Assembly: GCF_002109495.1 (NCBI RefSeq) | Contig: NZ_LVJN01000020.1 | Location: 105,001 to 169,000 of the forward strand | Length of the DNA: 64,000 nucleotides | Reading direction: 5' to 3' | From: Magnetofaba australis IT-1 | GTDB lineage: Bacteria > Pseudomonadota > Magnetococcia > Magnetococcales > Magnetococcaceae | Shown: piece after piece, positions 9,940-17,763 of the stretch | How the letters are laid out: the number at the start of each line of letters is the position of its first letter | Numbering within the stretch: the first letter of the stretch is position 1 | Position numbers and translations under genes: made by a program | The notes under the pieces: generated by a model | Database searches by the model: none | Seen by the model: the letters and a program-made list of their open reading frames with translations, nothing else | What the model was told of the DNA's origin: nothing

Positions 9940-11055
9940 ATGAGTGAACCCGCCCGCCACAAGCCTCCAGATACGGCGCTGATCGCCCTCATCCTGGCGC
10001 TTGCAGTGGGGTTGGCCGTGGCGGTGTGGCGCATGGCGCCGCCCATGTTCGAGGCCACCGTGGATCAGGTGATGGCGGAGTGGGACGCCAATGGCGTGGG
10101 GGTGGTCCACACCCAAGGGTGTGAAGCGCTCTACTACGACGCCCACGATAAAACCGACGATACGATGCGCGTGAGCGTACGGCAGGCGCTGTTCGCACTG
10201 GCGCAAAAGCGCGGCGGGGCGTACCGCATTGGCGATATGCGCGATGCGGGACTGACGCACCACCGCCGCTGTGTGACCATTGAAGCGCGTCTGATTCCCC
10301 ATGACGGCCCGGCGGCGCAGTCGGTGGAGGAGCTGTTTGAGAGCGCGCATATCCTGCGTGTGGCGGTGCGCGACAAGCAGCCCAGCATCAGCGCGCGCAA
10401 CGCCAACGGCCAGTGGCGCGGCGCGGCCATCGATTTTGCCCGCAGTGTGGCGCGGGAGTTGGGTCGCGAAGCGCGCTTTACTCCCGTGACCAGCGCTGAG
10501 GAGGCGTTGGCGGCCATCCGCTTTGGCATTGCCGACATCGCCATTGCCCGCATCGTCAGAACGCCCGAGCGCGCTGTGCGGACGTGGCTGTCGGACCCCT
10601 ACTTTTTTACCGGCCAGGGGTTAGCCAGCTTTCAGGTGGAGGACGCCGAGCAGTTGACCCGCCATGAGCAGTTGAACCGACCGCATGTGAAAATCGTCGC
10701 GGTGAAAGGTTCCGTGGCGTTGAATTTGGCGCGCAAACGCTACCCCAAAGCGGTTCTGGTGCCGGTGAGCGAAGCCAAACTGATTCCCGCCAAAGCGCGC
10801 TGGTTGCGCAAACAGTACGGCGACAGGCACCATATTCTGGTCGCCGCCGACGAATGGGACATCATCACTTGGCCCGACGCCTACGCCGTGCGTATCGACG
10901 GCAAACCGCTGCTCAGTCGCAACGATCACTACGCCGCCGCCGCCGCCAGCGAGGCGCTGCGCGATGTGGTCAACCACGTCATCGCCAAAGACCGCATCAT
11001 CTACTCCTATCGCAAATGGCTGCAGCACATCGCCACCTTCGAGGCGTTCCAGTGA
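9940..11055 (+). CDS. membrane-anchored solute-binding protein family 3-like protein
   Basis: 371 aa. One N-terminal membrane segment (about residues 14-34) anchors a periplasmic part. Residues about 135-370 read like a type 3 periplasmic amino-acid-binding domain: HILRVAVRDKQPSISARN, AAIDFARSVARELG, AALAAIRFGIADIAIARI-type phrasing, then a second lobe with VKIVAVKGSVALNLARKRYP. Residues 40-125 are an extra domain I do not recognise. No permease genes are adjacent, so a sensory or scavenging role is as likely as transport. The last four bases overlap the next start (GTGA). Confidence 0.7.
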   Translation: MSEPARHKPPDTALIALILALAVGLAVAVWRMAPPMFEATVDQVMAEWDANGVGVVHTQGCEALYYDAHDKTDDTMRVSVRQALFALAQKRGGAYRIGDMRDAGLTHHRRCVTIEARLIPHDGPAAQSVEELFESAHILRVAVRDKQPSISARNANGQWRGAAIDFARSVARELGREARFTPVTSAEEALAAIRFGIADIAIARIVRTPERAVRTWLSDPYFFTGQGLASFQVEDAEQLTRHEQLNRPHVKIVAVKGSVALNLARKRYPKAVLVPVSEAKLIPAKARWLRKQYGDRHHILVAADEWDIITWPDAYAVRIDGKPLLSRNDHYAAAAASEALRDVVNHVIAKDRIIYSYRKWLQHIATFEAFQ

Positions 11056-13031
11056 ACGACGCCGCTGCGGACGGCTGGTCGCGCTCCCGGTTTCTGCTCA
11101 TTGTGGGGGGGATGCTGGCGGCGTTGTTGGCGGTGTATGGCCAGTTGGGCGGCGCCGATTTCGTCGCCATGGACGACAGCCCCTATGTGACCAAGAACCC
11201 CATGGTCAACCAGGGCTTCAGTTGGGCGGGGATCGTGTGGGCGTTTGCCGACGCCCACTTTGGCCACTGGCTGCCGCTGACCTGGCTCTCGTTCATGCTC
11301 GATGGCGAGCTGTTTGGCCTCGATGCGGGGGGCTACCACTGGCACAATCTGCTGTGGCACGCGGTCAATGGGGTGCTGTTGCTGCTGCTGCTCAAACGCT
11401 GGGGCGTGGGAGTGGGCGCGGCGGGGGTGATTGTCGGACTGTTCGCCCTGCACCCGCTGCATGTGGAGTCGGTGGCTTGGGTGGCCGAGCGTAAGGACGT
11501 GCTGTTTTTGGCGTTTGCGCTAATGGCGCTGCTGGCGTATGACCACGCCCTGCGCGCGCGCGCCGACGCCAGCGCGCCGCCTGCGCTGCGCGGAACGGCG
11601 CTGTTTTACGCCCTGGCGCTGATGGCCAAGCCTATGGCGGTGACGCTACCCGCGCTGCTGGTTCTGCTGGATGGCTGGCCCTATGGCCGCTTCGCCCGCG
11701 AGTCGCTGTGGCGCGTCATCTGGCAAAAGTGGCCGCTGTGGCTGCTGGCGGCGGCCTACTCGATTCTGATGCTGCTGCTGGCCATCGACCAGAAGGCGGC
11801 CATGAGCTTTGAGTCGCTGCCTTTGATCTATCGCGCGCAGCACGCCTTCGTTGCCTACGCGGCGTATTTGAAACTCACCTTCCTGCCGCTGGACCTCTCC
11901 TTCTACTACGCCCACCCGGGCAAACACGCGCTGTGGCTCTGGAGCGGCGCGGCGGCGCTGTTGGCGGCGGTGACTGTGGCCGCCTATCTGCTGCGCCGCC
12001 GCGCGCCGTGGGCGCTGATGGGGTGGTTGTGGTTTGTGGGGACGCTGCTCCCGGTGATCGGCCTCAATCAGGCGGGGGCGCAAGCCTATGCCGATCGCTT
12101 TGTCTATCTGCCGCACATCGGCCTGTTTGTGGCCATTGTGCTGAGTCTGCAAGCGCTGGCGGCGCGCTGGAGCTGGGGCCCGCGCGCGGCGGCGGCGGTT
12201 AGCGCAGCGGCGTTAACGCTGTGCGGCGGACTGGCGTGGGACCAGGCCAGCGCCTGGCGCGATAATGAGACCATCGTGCGCCGCTCCATCGCCGCCACGC
12301 CGGGCAACCCGTGGCTGCACTATCTGCTGGCGCAGGATCTGCGTTCACAAAAACGCTATGACGAGGCGGTCCCCGAGTTCGAGCGCGCCGTTGCGCTGTA
12401 TGAACCGTTTGATGAGGCGCATCTGGCGTTTGGCCGCATGCTGATGAAAATGAAGCGCGAGGAGCAGGCGCGCGAGCACTTCGACAAAGCGATTCAGTAC
12501 GCCGACGAACCGGCGCGCATGCGCGATAAGGTCGCGGGCGAGTTGGGTTGTGTGGGCCACACCGACGACGCCGTGGCGCTGCTGGAGCAGGCGCTCAAGG
12601 AGGATCCCACGCTCTCCATGGCGCGTTTGCGTCTGGGCATCACCCTGGCCATGTCCGGGCGTTATATGGAGGCGTTGCCGCATCTGCGCCAGGCGCATAA
12701 GGAGATGCCGGATTCCATCCTGCCGCCCTACCATCTGGGGCGCTTGATGAACCGGGTGAAGGCGCCGCGCGAGGCGCTGGGGCTGCTGACGCCGCTATTG
12801 GATCAAGCGCCAGAGGACGCCAATATCCAGACCGAGGTTGCGTTGGCGCTGGCGCGTCTGGGCGATCGCCAGAGTGCGCAGCGGCATGTGGATGCGGCGC
12901 TGAAAATCGATCCCGAACATGCGCTGGCGAATAAGTTGGACGCGCTGCTTAATGGCCGTCCCATCGAGCCGCTGATGTTGAGCAAGCCGGAGCTGCCGCC
13001 GCGCGACCTGCTGCAAGACGAAGCGGAATAG
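11052..13031 (+). CDS. TMTC-like membrane glycosyltransferase-fold protein with C-terminal TPRs
   Basis: 659 aa from a GTG overlapping the previous stop. The first ~410 residues are about ten membrane segments. They contain the family marks DDSPYVTKNPMVNQG (loop with acidic pair), LPLTWLSFMLDGELFGL, YHWHNLLWHAVNG and HPLHVESVAWVAERKDVLF. Residues ~420-640 are TPR-type helical repeats (YDEAVPEFERAVALYEPFDEAHLAFG and similar). Known relatives include eukaryotic TMTC O-mannosyltransferases and many uncharacterised bacterial TPR proteins. Long reading frames extend upstream but lie inside the preceding gene. The substrate is unknown. Confidence 0.8.
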   Translation: MNDAAADGWSRSRFLLIVGGMLAALLAVYGQLGGADFVAMDDSPYVTKNPMVNQGFSWAGIVWAFADAHFGHWLPLTWLSFMLDGELFGLDAGGYHWHNLLWHAVNGVLLLLLLKRWGVGVGAAGVIVGLFALHPLHVESVAWVAERKDVLFLAFALMALLAYDHALRARADASAPPALRGTALFYALALMAKPMAVTLPALLVLLDGWPYGRFARESLWRVIWQKWPLWLLAAAYSILMLLLAIDQKAAMSFESLPLIYRAQHAFVAYAAYLKLTFLPLDLSFYYAHPGKHALWLWSGAAALLAAVTVAAYLLRRRAPWALMGWLWFVGTLLPVIGLNQAGAQAYADRFVYLPHIGLFVAIVLSLQALAARWSWGPRAAAAVSAAALTLCGGLAWDQASAWRDNETIVRRSIAATPGNPWLHYLLAQDLRSQKRYDEAVPEFERAVALYEPFDEAHLAFGRMLMKMKREEQAREHFDKAIQYADEPARMRDKVAGELGCVGHTDDAVALLEQALKEDPTLSMARLRLGITLAMSGRYMEALPHLRQAHKEMPDSILPPYHLGRLMNRVKAPREALGLLTPLLDQAPEDANIQTEVALALARLGDRQSAQRHVDAALKIDPEHALANKLDALLNGRPIEPLMLSKPELPPRDLLQDEAE

Positions 13032-13048
13032 GCGTCCGGCGGCGGGGA

Positions 13049-13780
13049 TTACAGTCGCCGCAGGCCGTCGGCGCGGGGCAGCATGCCGTTCTGGGCAAAG
13101 CTGTAGCTGCTCTCGCCGGCCACGATGACGTGGTCGAGCAGGCGCACCTCGATCCCCTCCAGCACCCGATGCAGCCGCGCGGTGAGGCTGATGTCATCCT
13201 TGGAGGGTTTGGCCGCGCCCGAGGGGTGGTTGTGGGAGAGGATGACGCTGGCGGCGCGGTGGCGCACCACCTCTTCGACCACCTGGCGCGGATGCACGGC
13301 GGTCTGTTTGACCGTGCCTTCGGAGATCAGGGCGGGAAACAGCAGCCGATTCTGCGTATCCAGACACAGCACGTAAAACACCTCTTCGGTGCGTCCGGCC
13401 ATCATGGGAACGAGGATTTTGGCGGCGGCTTCAGGTTGATCCAGACGCGCTTTGTCATGGGTTGCCTTATCGTGCAGATAGCGCCGCGTGAGCGCCGGGA
13501 TCAGGCTCAAAAACGCCGCCGCGCCCTGGCCCATCCCCTCCACGCTGGCCAGATCGCCGGGGTCGGCGTCCAGCACCGCGGCAAAGCTACCGAACCGTTT
13601 GAGCAGCGCATGGGCGATGACATTGGTATCGCGGCGCGGCAGGGCGGTGAACAGCGCCAGCTCCAGCGCTTGATGATCCTCAAAGCCGTCCAGACCCTCG
13701 AGCAGAAAGCGTTTGCGCAAGCGTTCGCGATGGCCATGATGGGGGTGCGACTTATCAGCTTTCTTATTGTCGTCAGCCAT
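13049..13780 (-). CDS. radC: RadC family JAB/MPN-domain protein
   Basis: 243 aa. N-terminal helix-hairpin-helix-like region (HGHRERLRKRFLLEGLDGFEDHQALELAL), then the JAB/MPN domain with the zinc-ligand signature SHNHPSG..KPSKDD near residues 183-196. Despite its name the family has no proven repair role in E. coli. It is convergent with the TPR gene and divergent from dnaB (94-nt gap). Its usual neighbours (rpmB/rpmG or map) are not here. Confidence 0.93.
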   Translation of the reverse strand: MADDNKKADKSHPHHGHRERLRKRFLLEGLDGFEDHQALELALFTALPRRDTNVIAHALLKRFGSFAAVLDADPGDLASVEGMGQGAAAFLSLIPALTRRYLHDKATHDKARLDQPEAAAKILVPMMAGRTEEVFYVLCLDTQNRLLFPALISEGTVKQTAVHPRQVVEEVVRHRAASVILSHNHPSGAAKPSKDDISLTARLHRVLEGIEVRLLDHVIVAGESSYSFAQNGMLPRADGLRRL

Positions 13781-13874
13781 AGCGGGTCAAGCGGTTTGAT
13801 GGTTCAATGAGACGTTTATCAGCCCGGATCTTTCGCGCCTCAACACTAGCGCATAACCAGTTCGTGAGAAACCC

Positions 13875-15287
13875 ATGAGCGAAGCACCCGCCCAGCTGAA
13901 CACTTTCGACGGCGCCGCCAACGACCCCGACGCGCCGCCGCGCCGTCCGGCGTGGTCGCGGGAGGCCGAGCAGTCGGTGCTGGGGGCGATCATGCTGGAC
14001 AACGGCGTGATGGACCAGATCGCCGACCTGCTCACGCCGGATGACTTTTACATGGGGGCGCATAAGGTGATCTTCGCCTCCATGCTGGAGTCGTTCGAGC
14101 GCGGCGAAGTGGTGGATGTGGTGCTGCTCAAGGATCGTTTGGAGAAGAGCGGCGAGCTGGAGGGGGTGGGCGGTCCCGCCTATCTGGCGGAGATCCTCAA
14201 CACCGTGCCCACCGCCGCCAACGCCAAATCCTATGCGCGTTTGGTGCACGACAAATCGATTCTGCGCGCGCTGTCGGCGGAGGCGGTGAGCATTGTTGAG
14301 CAGGTGCAGGCGGGCGACCGCCGCGTGGAGGATGTGCTCGACGAGGCCGAACAGCGCATCTTCCAGGTCTCCGAGGGCTCCAGCACCCGCCGCGCCAGTT
14401 ATCATGGCGTCAAGGATGTGCTGCCGGCGGTGTTCGAGAAGGTCGAAGCGTTGATGGACGATTCGCGCTCGGTCACCGGCGTGTCCACCGGCTTCCTCGA
14501 TCTGGATAAGAAGCTGGCCGGATTGCAGCCGTCGGACCTGCTGATTCTGGCCGGACGTCCGGCCATGGGCAAGACCGCGCTGGCCATGAACATCGCCGCC
14601 AACGCCGCGCTGGATCATGAGGAGCCGGTGGCGGTGTTCTCCCTGGAGATGTCCAAGGAACAGTTGGTGATGCGTCTGCTGGCCTCGGAGTCGCGCATCG
14701 ACGCCCAGCGCCTGCGCACCGGCCACATGCAGGGGGATGACTACCAGAAGCTCACCGAGGCCGCCGACCGTCTGGCCAAGGCCCCCATCTACATCGACGA
14801 TACGCCCGCAGTGAGCATCACGGCGATGCGCGCCAAGTGTCGGCGTCTCAAGCGCGAGCGCGGCATCAAGCTGATTGTGGTGGACTATCTGCAGCTCATG
14901 CGCGGCGCCACCAATGTGGATAACCGGGTGTTGGAGATTTCGCAGATCAGTCAGGGTTTGAAGGCCATCGCCAAAGAGCTGAATGTGCCGGTGATCTCCC
15001 TGTCGCAGCTGTCGCGGACGGTGGAGAGTCGCACCGACAAGCGCCCCATCCTCTCGGACCTGCGTGAATCAGGCTCCATCGAACAGGACGCCGACGTGGT
15101 GATGTTCGTGTTCCGCGAGGAGTACTACAAGCAGGACAACCCGGATCTGAAAGGGCGCGCCGAGTTGATTGTGGCCAAACAGCGGAATGGTCCCACCGGC
15201 ACGGTGATGCTCACCTTCCTCAATGAACACACCCGCTTTGAGAACTTCGCCAGCGAAGCCATGGGCGGGGCGTGGTCGGGGCCGTAA
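13875..15287 (+). CDS. dnaB: replicative DNA helicase DnaB
   Basis: Hexameric helicase that unwinds the replication fork. The 470 aa have the N-terminal helical domain starting REAEQSVLGAIMLDN, a linker, and the RecA-like motor with Walker A GRPAMGKTALAMN near 230, Walker B LIVVDYLQLM, the LSQLSR segment, SDLRESGSIEQDADVVMF, and IVAKQRNGPTGTV. No intein or insertion is visible. In many relatives dnaB, alr, radA, cvpA and purF lie together; here the same genes are within 15 kb but separated and inverted. Confidence 0.97.
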   Translation: MSEAPAQLNTFDGAANDPDAPPRRPAWSREAEQSVLGAIMLDNGVMDQIADLLTPDDFYMGAHKVIFASMLESFERGEVVDVVLLKDRLEKSGELEGVGGPAYLAEILNTVPTAANAKSYARLVHDKSILRALSAEAVSIVEQVQAGDRRVEDVLDEAEQRIFQVSEGSSTRRASYHGVKDVLPAVFEKVEALMDDSRSVTGVSTGFLDLDKKLAGLQPSDLLILAGRPAMGKTALAMNIAANAALDHEEPVAVFSLEMSKEQLVMRLLASESRIDAQRLRTGHMQGDDYQKLTEAADRLAKAPIYIDDTPAVSITAMRAKCRRLKRERGIKLIVVDYLQLMRGATNVDNRVLEISQISQGLKAIAKELNVPVISLSQLSRTVESRTDKRPILSDLRESGSIEQDADVVMFVFREEYYKQDNPDLKGRAELIVAKQRNGPTGTVMLTFLNEHTRFENFASEAMGGAWSGP

Positions 15288-15337
15288 TCGCCAAAGTGGC
15301 GCGAGACAAAGTTGGATCTTGGTGGTTTTGACGATGG

Positions 15338-15570
15338 AGGATATCGAGGGCTGCGCCCTCGAGCTCCCAAGGTCAAACGCCAAACCGTGATTCGGGCCAT
15401 CCATGGCCCTCACCCTACGGGCTCGCTGCGCGAGTCCGATTCGGCATTCCTGCCGAATCGTGGGTCCGCCCCACACCCTGCTGGGGGCGCGGCCCCCAGA
15501 CCCCGCCGCCGACCAGTCGGCGGCCAATAGTCAGCGCAAGCTTCACCTGTGTCACGCAAACATCGGTCGT
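15338..15570 (+). repeat. hairpin array element, full-length, after dnaB
   Basis: Starts with the tail motif GATATC and hairpin CGAGGGC-TGC-GCCCTCG followed by AGCTCCCAA. A pairing stretch around GGGCCATCCATGGCCC comes next, then an imperfect CGATTCGG/CCGAATCG hairpin. TGGGGGC-GCG-GCCCCCA and CCGCCGAC-CA-GTCGGCGG follow, and the conserved head CAATAGTCAGCGCAAGC...GTCACGCAAACATCGG ends it. It fills most of the gap between dnaB and the LysR gene's 3' end. Short reading frames inside are by-products of the repeats. Confidence 0.85.
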
Positions 15571-15619
15571 TCTGTGCAATTTTGGTTCTGCATGGCGATA
15601 GCAATGCAGCTTGGCGTAT

Positions 15620-16495
15620 TCAATTTTCAGATTTCTCAACAATATTATCGGACGTCAGAAAATCCGACTGATGGAAACTCTCAACAATCCACTGACTCAC
15701 CACCCGCCCGCGCGGCTCATCGCGCAGATGCGGCTGCGCCAGCAGCCACGCCTCACGCCGAATCGCTAACGCTTCCACCGTCATGTTCGGGTCAGTTTCC
15801 CATTTGCGCGCAAACGCCTGCGGCAGAATCGCGCTGGCGCGTCCGCCGCCCAGGGCGCGATCAATCACATTCAAATCGGCGGTTTGTAGTCGCGCGGGAG
15901 GGAGTTCCGACATCCCCTGTAACGCCTGCATCTCCGGCGTTTGCGCCAGCTCCGGCGGATAGGCGCACAGGTAGTCGCCCGGGCGCGGCGCGCGCTGAGG
16001 GCGAATCAGGCAGAAACCCGCCTCGCCCAGTTTGCGCATGGTGAAATTGCCCCGTTGCGGGCGTCCCAATCGGATGGCGAAATCGGTCTCCCAGCGCGCA
16101 AAATCGGCGTTGGCGTTGGCGCTCTCCAGGGTCAGGATCAGGCCGGGATGGGTGGTCAATAGCGCATCCAACGCGGGCGCCAGCACCTGTTCGGCGATGG
16201 TCGGCGTGGCCGACAGTCGCACGCGGCCTGTGATGGCCAGTCCATCCGCCTCCACGCTCTCCACCGCCTGGGCGCAGCGCGCCATGATCGCCGCCTGGGC
16301 CAGCATCTCCTGCCCGCGCGGCGTGGGACGCCGTTTGGCGTCTACGGCGTCGAACAGCGCATAGCCCAGCGCGCGCTCCAGCCGCTTGATGCGCCGCGCC
16401 ACGGTGGTCTCATCCAGGCGCAAACGCTGGGCGGCGCGGGCGTACGAGCCCGCCTGCGCCACCGCCAGTGCGATTCGCAAATCATCCCAGTTCAT
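15620..16495 (-). CDS. LysR family transcriptional regulator
   Basis: 291 aa. N-terminal winged helix-turn-helix MNWDDLRIALAVAQAGSYARAAQRLRLDETTVARRIKRLE, then an effector-binding domain (TGRVRLSATPTIAEQVLAPAL onward). The ATG at 16495 gives the exact family N-terminus; the frame continues another 38 codons into the flanking repeat and that extension is rejected. It is divergent from the isochorismatase-type hydrolase at 17148, which may be its target, but 650 bp of repeat separate them. Its 3' end runs close to the array at 15338-15570. Confidence 0.9.
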   Translation of the reverse strand: MNWDDLRIALAVAQAGSYARAAQRLRLDETTVARRIKRLERALGYALFDAVDAKRRPTPRGQEMLAQAAIMARCAQAVESVEADGLAITGRVRLSATPTIAEQVLAPALDALLTTHPGLILTLESANANADFARWETDFAIRLGRPQRGNFTMRKLGEAGFCLIRPQRAPRPGDYLCAYPPELAQTPEMQALQGMSELPPARLQTADLNVIDRALGGGRASAILPQAFARKWETDPNMTVEALAIRREAWLLAQPHLRDEPRGRVVSQWIVESFHQSDFLTSDNIVEKSEN

Positions 16496-16532
16496 AGAGT
16501 CGTCGCAAAACAGAAAGAGACGGTTGAAGCGA

Positions 16533-16689
16533 GAAGATATCGAGGGCTGCGCCCTCGAGCTCCCAAATTCACAAGCCAAACCGTGATTCGGGCCATCCAT
16601 GGCCCTCACCCTTCGGGCTCGCTATCGCGAGTCCGATTCGGCAATCCTGCCGAATCGTGGGCGCCGCCCCACACCCCGCTTAAGGGTCA
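16533..16689 (+). repeat. hairpin array element, left half (split by an insertion)
   Basis: Begins GAAGATATCGAGGGCTGCGC, continues with the GGGCCATCCATGGCCC and CGATTCGG/CCGAATCG hairpins as in the copy after dnaB, and ends CGCTTAAGGGTCA. The matching half CCCTTAAG of that last hairpin is found only after the 234-bp unit at 16690-16923. So this element was interrupted; the right half resumes at 16924. Confidence 0.8.
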
Positions 16690-16923
16690 TATAGTCGCTA
16701 GCATCCAAAAGTGAACATATGGGCGCTGGAAGATATCGAGGGCTGCGCCCTCGAGCTCCCAAGACCAACAGCCACACCGTGGGCTCCGCCCACACCCGCT
16801 GGGGGCGCGGCCCCCAGACCCCGCCGCCGACCAGTCGGCGGCCAAGAGTCAGTGCAAGCCGGGCCTACGTCACGCAAACATTGCGTGTTTGGATATGTGT
16901 CATTCTGAATTCAAGCGACTATA
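16690..16923 (+). mobile_element. MITE-like unit with TATAGTCGCT terminal inverted repeats
   Basis: 234 bp. The left end is TATAGTCGCTAGCATCCAAA; the right end, read on the other strand, is TATAGTCGCTTGAATCCAGA. This gives 10 perfect and about 16 of 20 matching terminal bases. Inside are the tail motif GAAGATATCG, hairpins CGAGGGC-TGC-GCCCTCG, GTGGGC-TCC-GCCCAC, TGGGGGC-GCG-GCCCCCA and CCGCCGAC-CA-GTCGGCGG, then the head GTCACGCAAACATTG. It sits inside the loop of a CTTAAGGGT/ACCCTTAAG hairpin of another array. It codes for nothing; any transposase must act in trans. No clear target-site duplication is visible at this copy. Confidence 0.75.
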
Positions 16924-17010
16924 AACCCTTAAGAATCCCGCCGCCGACCAGTCGGCGGCCAAGAGTCAGCGCAAGCTCACCCCGCGTCACGCAAACATTG
17001 GCCGTTTTGT
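16924..17010 (+). repeat. hairpin array element, right half
   Basis: AACCCTTAAGAATCCCGCC completes the hairpin broken at 16689, followed by CCGCCGAC-CA-GTCGGCGG and the head motif (AGTCAGCGCAAGC, then GTCACGCAAACATTGGCC). Joined to 16533-16689 it gives one array of about 244 bp. Confidence 0.78.
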
Positions 17011-17147
17011 GCGGTTTTTTCGCATAGCTTAAGATTACATTAAATCCTGCGTTTTTGCAGCCAATGGCGGCATAATTCCGGCTATTCTGCAACATGCTGC
17101 GCACGCTATAACACAGGGAGAGTCCATTCCAACCCAGGAGATCTCCC

Positions 17148-17744
17148 ATGAGCGAACCGAAAACGCTGTTTGAACTGACTGGCGGAACCCCGCCGCCCGC
17201 CGACTTCGCCAACGCCAGTCTGGTGTTGATCGACTTTCAGAATGATTACTTCGCCGGACCGCTGACGCTGCCTGATGGCGCGGCGGCGCTGGCCTGCGCC
17301 GAGGGGATGTTGGCCGCCGCCCGCGCTGCGGGCGCGCCGATCTTCCACATCGCCCACAGCATCGAAGGGGGGGCGTTGTTCGATCGCAGCGCCCATGGCG
17401 GCCAGATCGTCGATGCGCTGGCGCCGCGCGTCGGCGAGACGGTGATTGAAAAACCGCTGCCCAACTCCTTTGCCGGGACGCAATTGGGGGCGGCGCTCAA
17501 AGCCACCGGACGGGATCAGATCATTGTGGCGGGGTTGATGACTCACATGTGCGTGAGCGCCACCACGCGGGCGGCGTTGGATCATGGATTTTTGACCACT
17601 ATTGAGGCCAATGCGTGCGCCACGCGGGATCTGCCCGATGGCGAGGGCGGGGTGGTGAGCGCGCAGGCGCTGCACAGTGCGGAGCTGGCGGCGCTGTCAG
17701 ACCGCTTCGCCATTGTGGTGCGTAACCACGATTGGACGATCTGA
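17148..17744 (+). CDS. isochorismatase/nicotinamidase family cysteine hydrolase
   Basis: 198 aa alpha/beta hydrolase of the isochorismatase-like superfamily. The catalytic triad is visible: Asp29 (VLIDFQNDYF), Lys102 (VIEKPLPNSF) and Cys135 (GLMTHMCVSATT); the cis-peptide-containing segment just before Cys is also typical. The family hydrolyses nicotinamide, isochorismate, N-carbamoyl or similar amides and the substrate cannot be assigned. A GGAG site precedes the ATG at 17148. A divergent LysR gene is the nearest regulator. It is convergent with purF, 19 nt away. Confidence 0.88.
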   Translation: MSEPKTLFELTGGTPPPADFANASLVLIDFQNDYFAGPLTLPDGAAALACAEGMLAAARAAGAPIFHIAHSIEGGALFDRSAHGGQIVDALAPRVGETVIEKPLPNSFAGTQLGAALKATGRDQIIVAGLMTHMCVSATTRAALDHGFLTTIEANACATRDLPDGEGGVVSAQALHSAELAALSDRFAIVVRNHDWTI

Positions 17745-17763
17745 CAACGCCGCGCAAGCGCGT

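Noticed and set aside
15496-16609. LysR start at 16609 with 38 extra N-terminal residues
   Set aside because: The extension is translated hairpin repeat; the ATG at 16495 gives the normal family N-terminus.
16533-17010. Integron attC array
   Set aside because: Hairpin modules recall attC sites, but there is no integrase, no cassette genes between units, and no conserved RYYYAAC/GTTRRRY ends.
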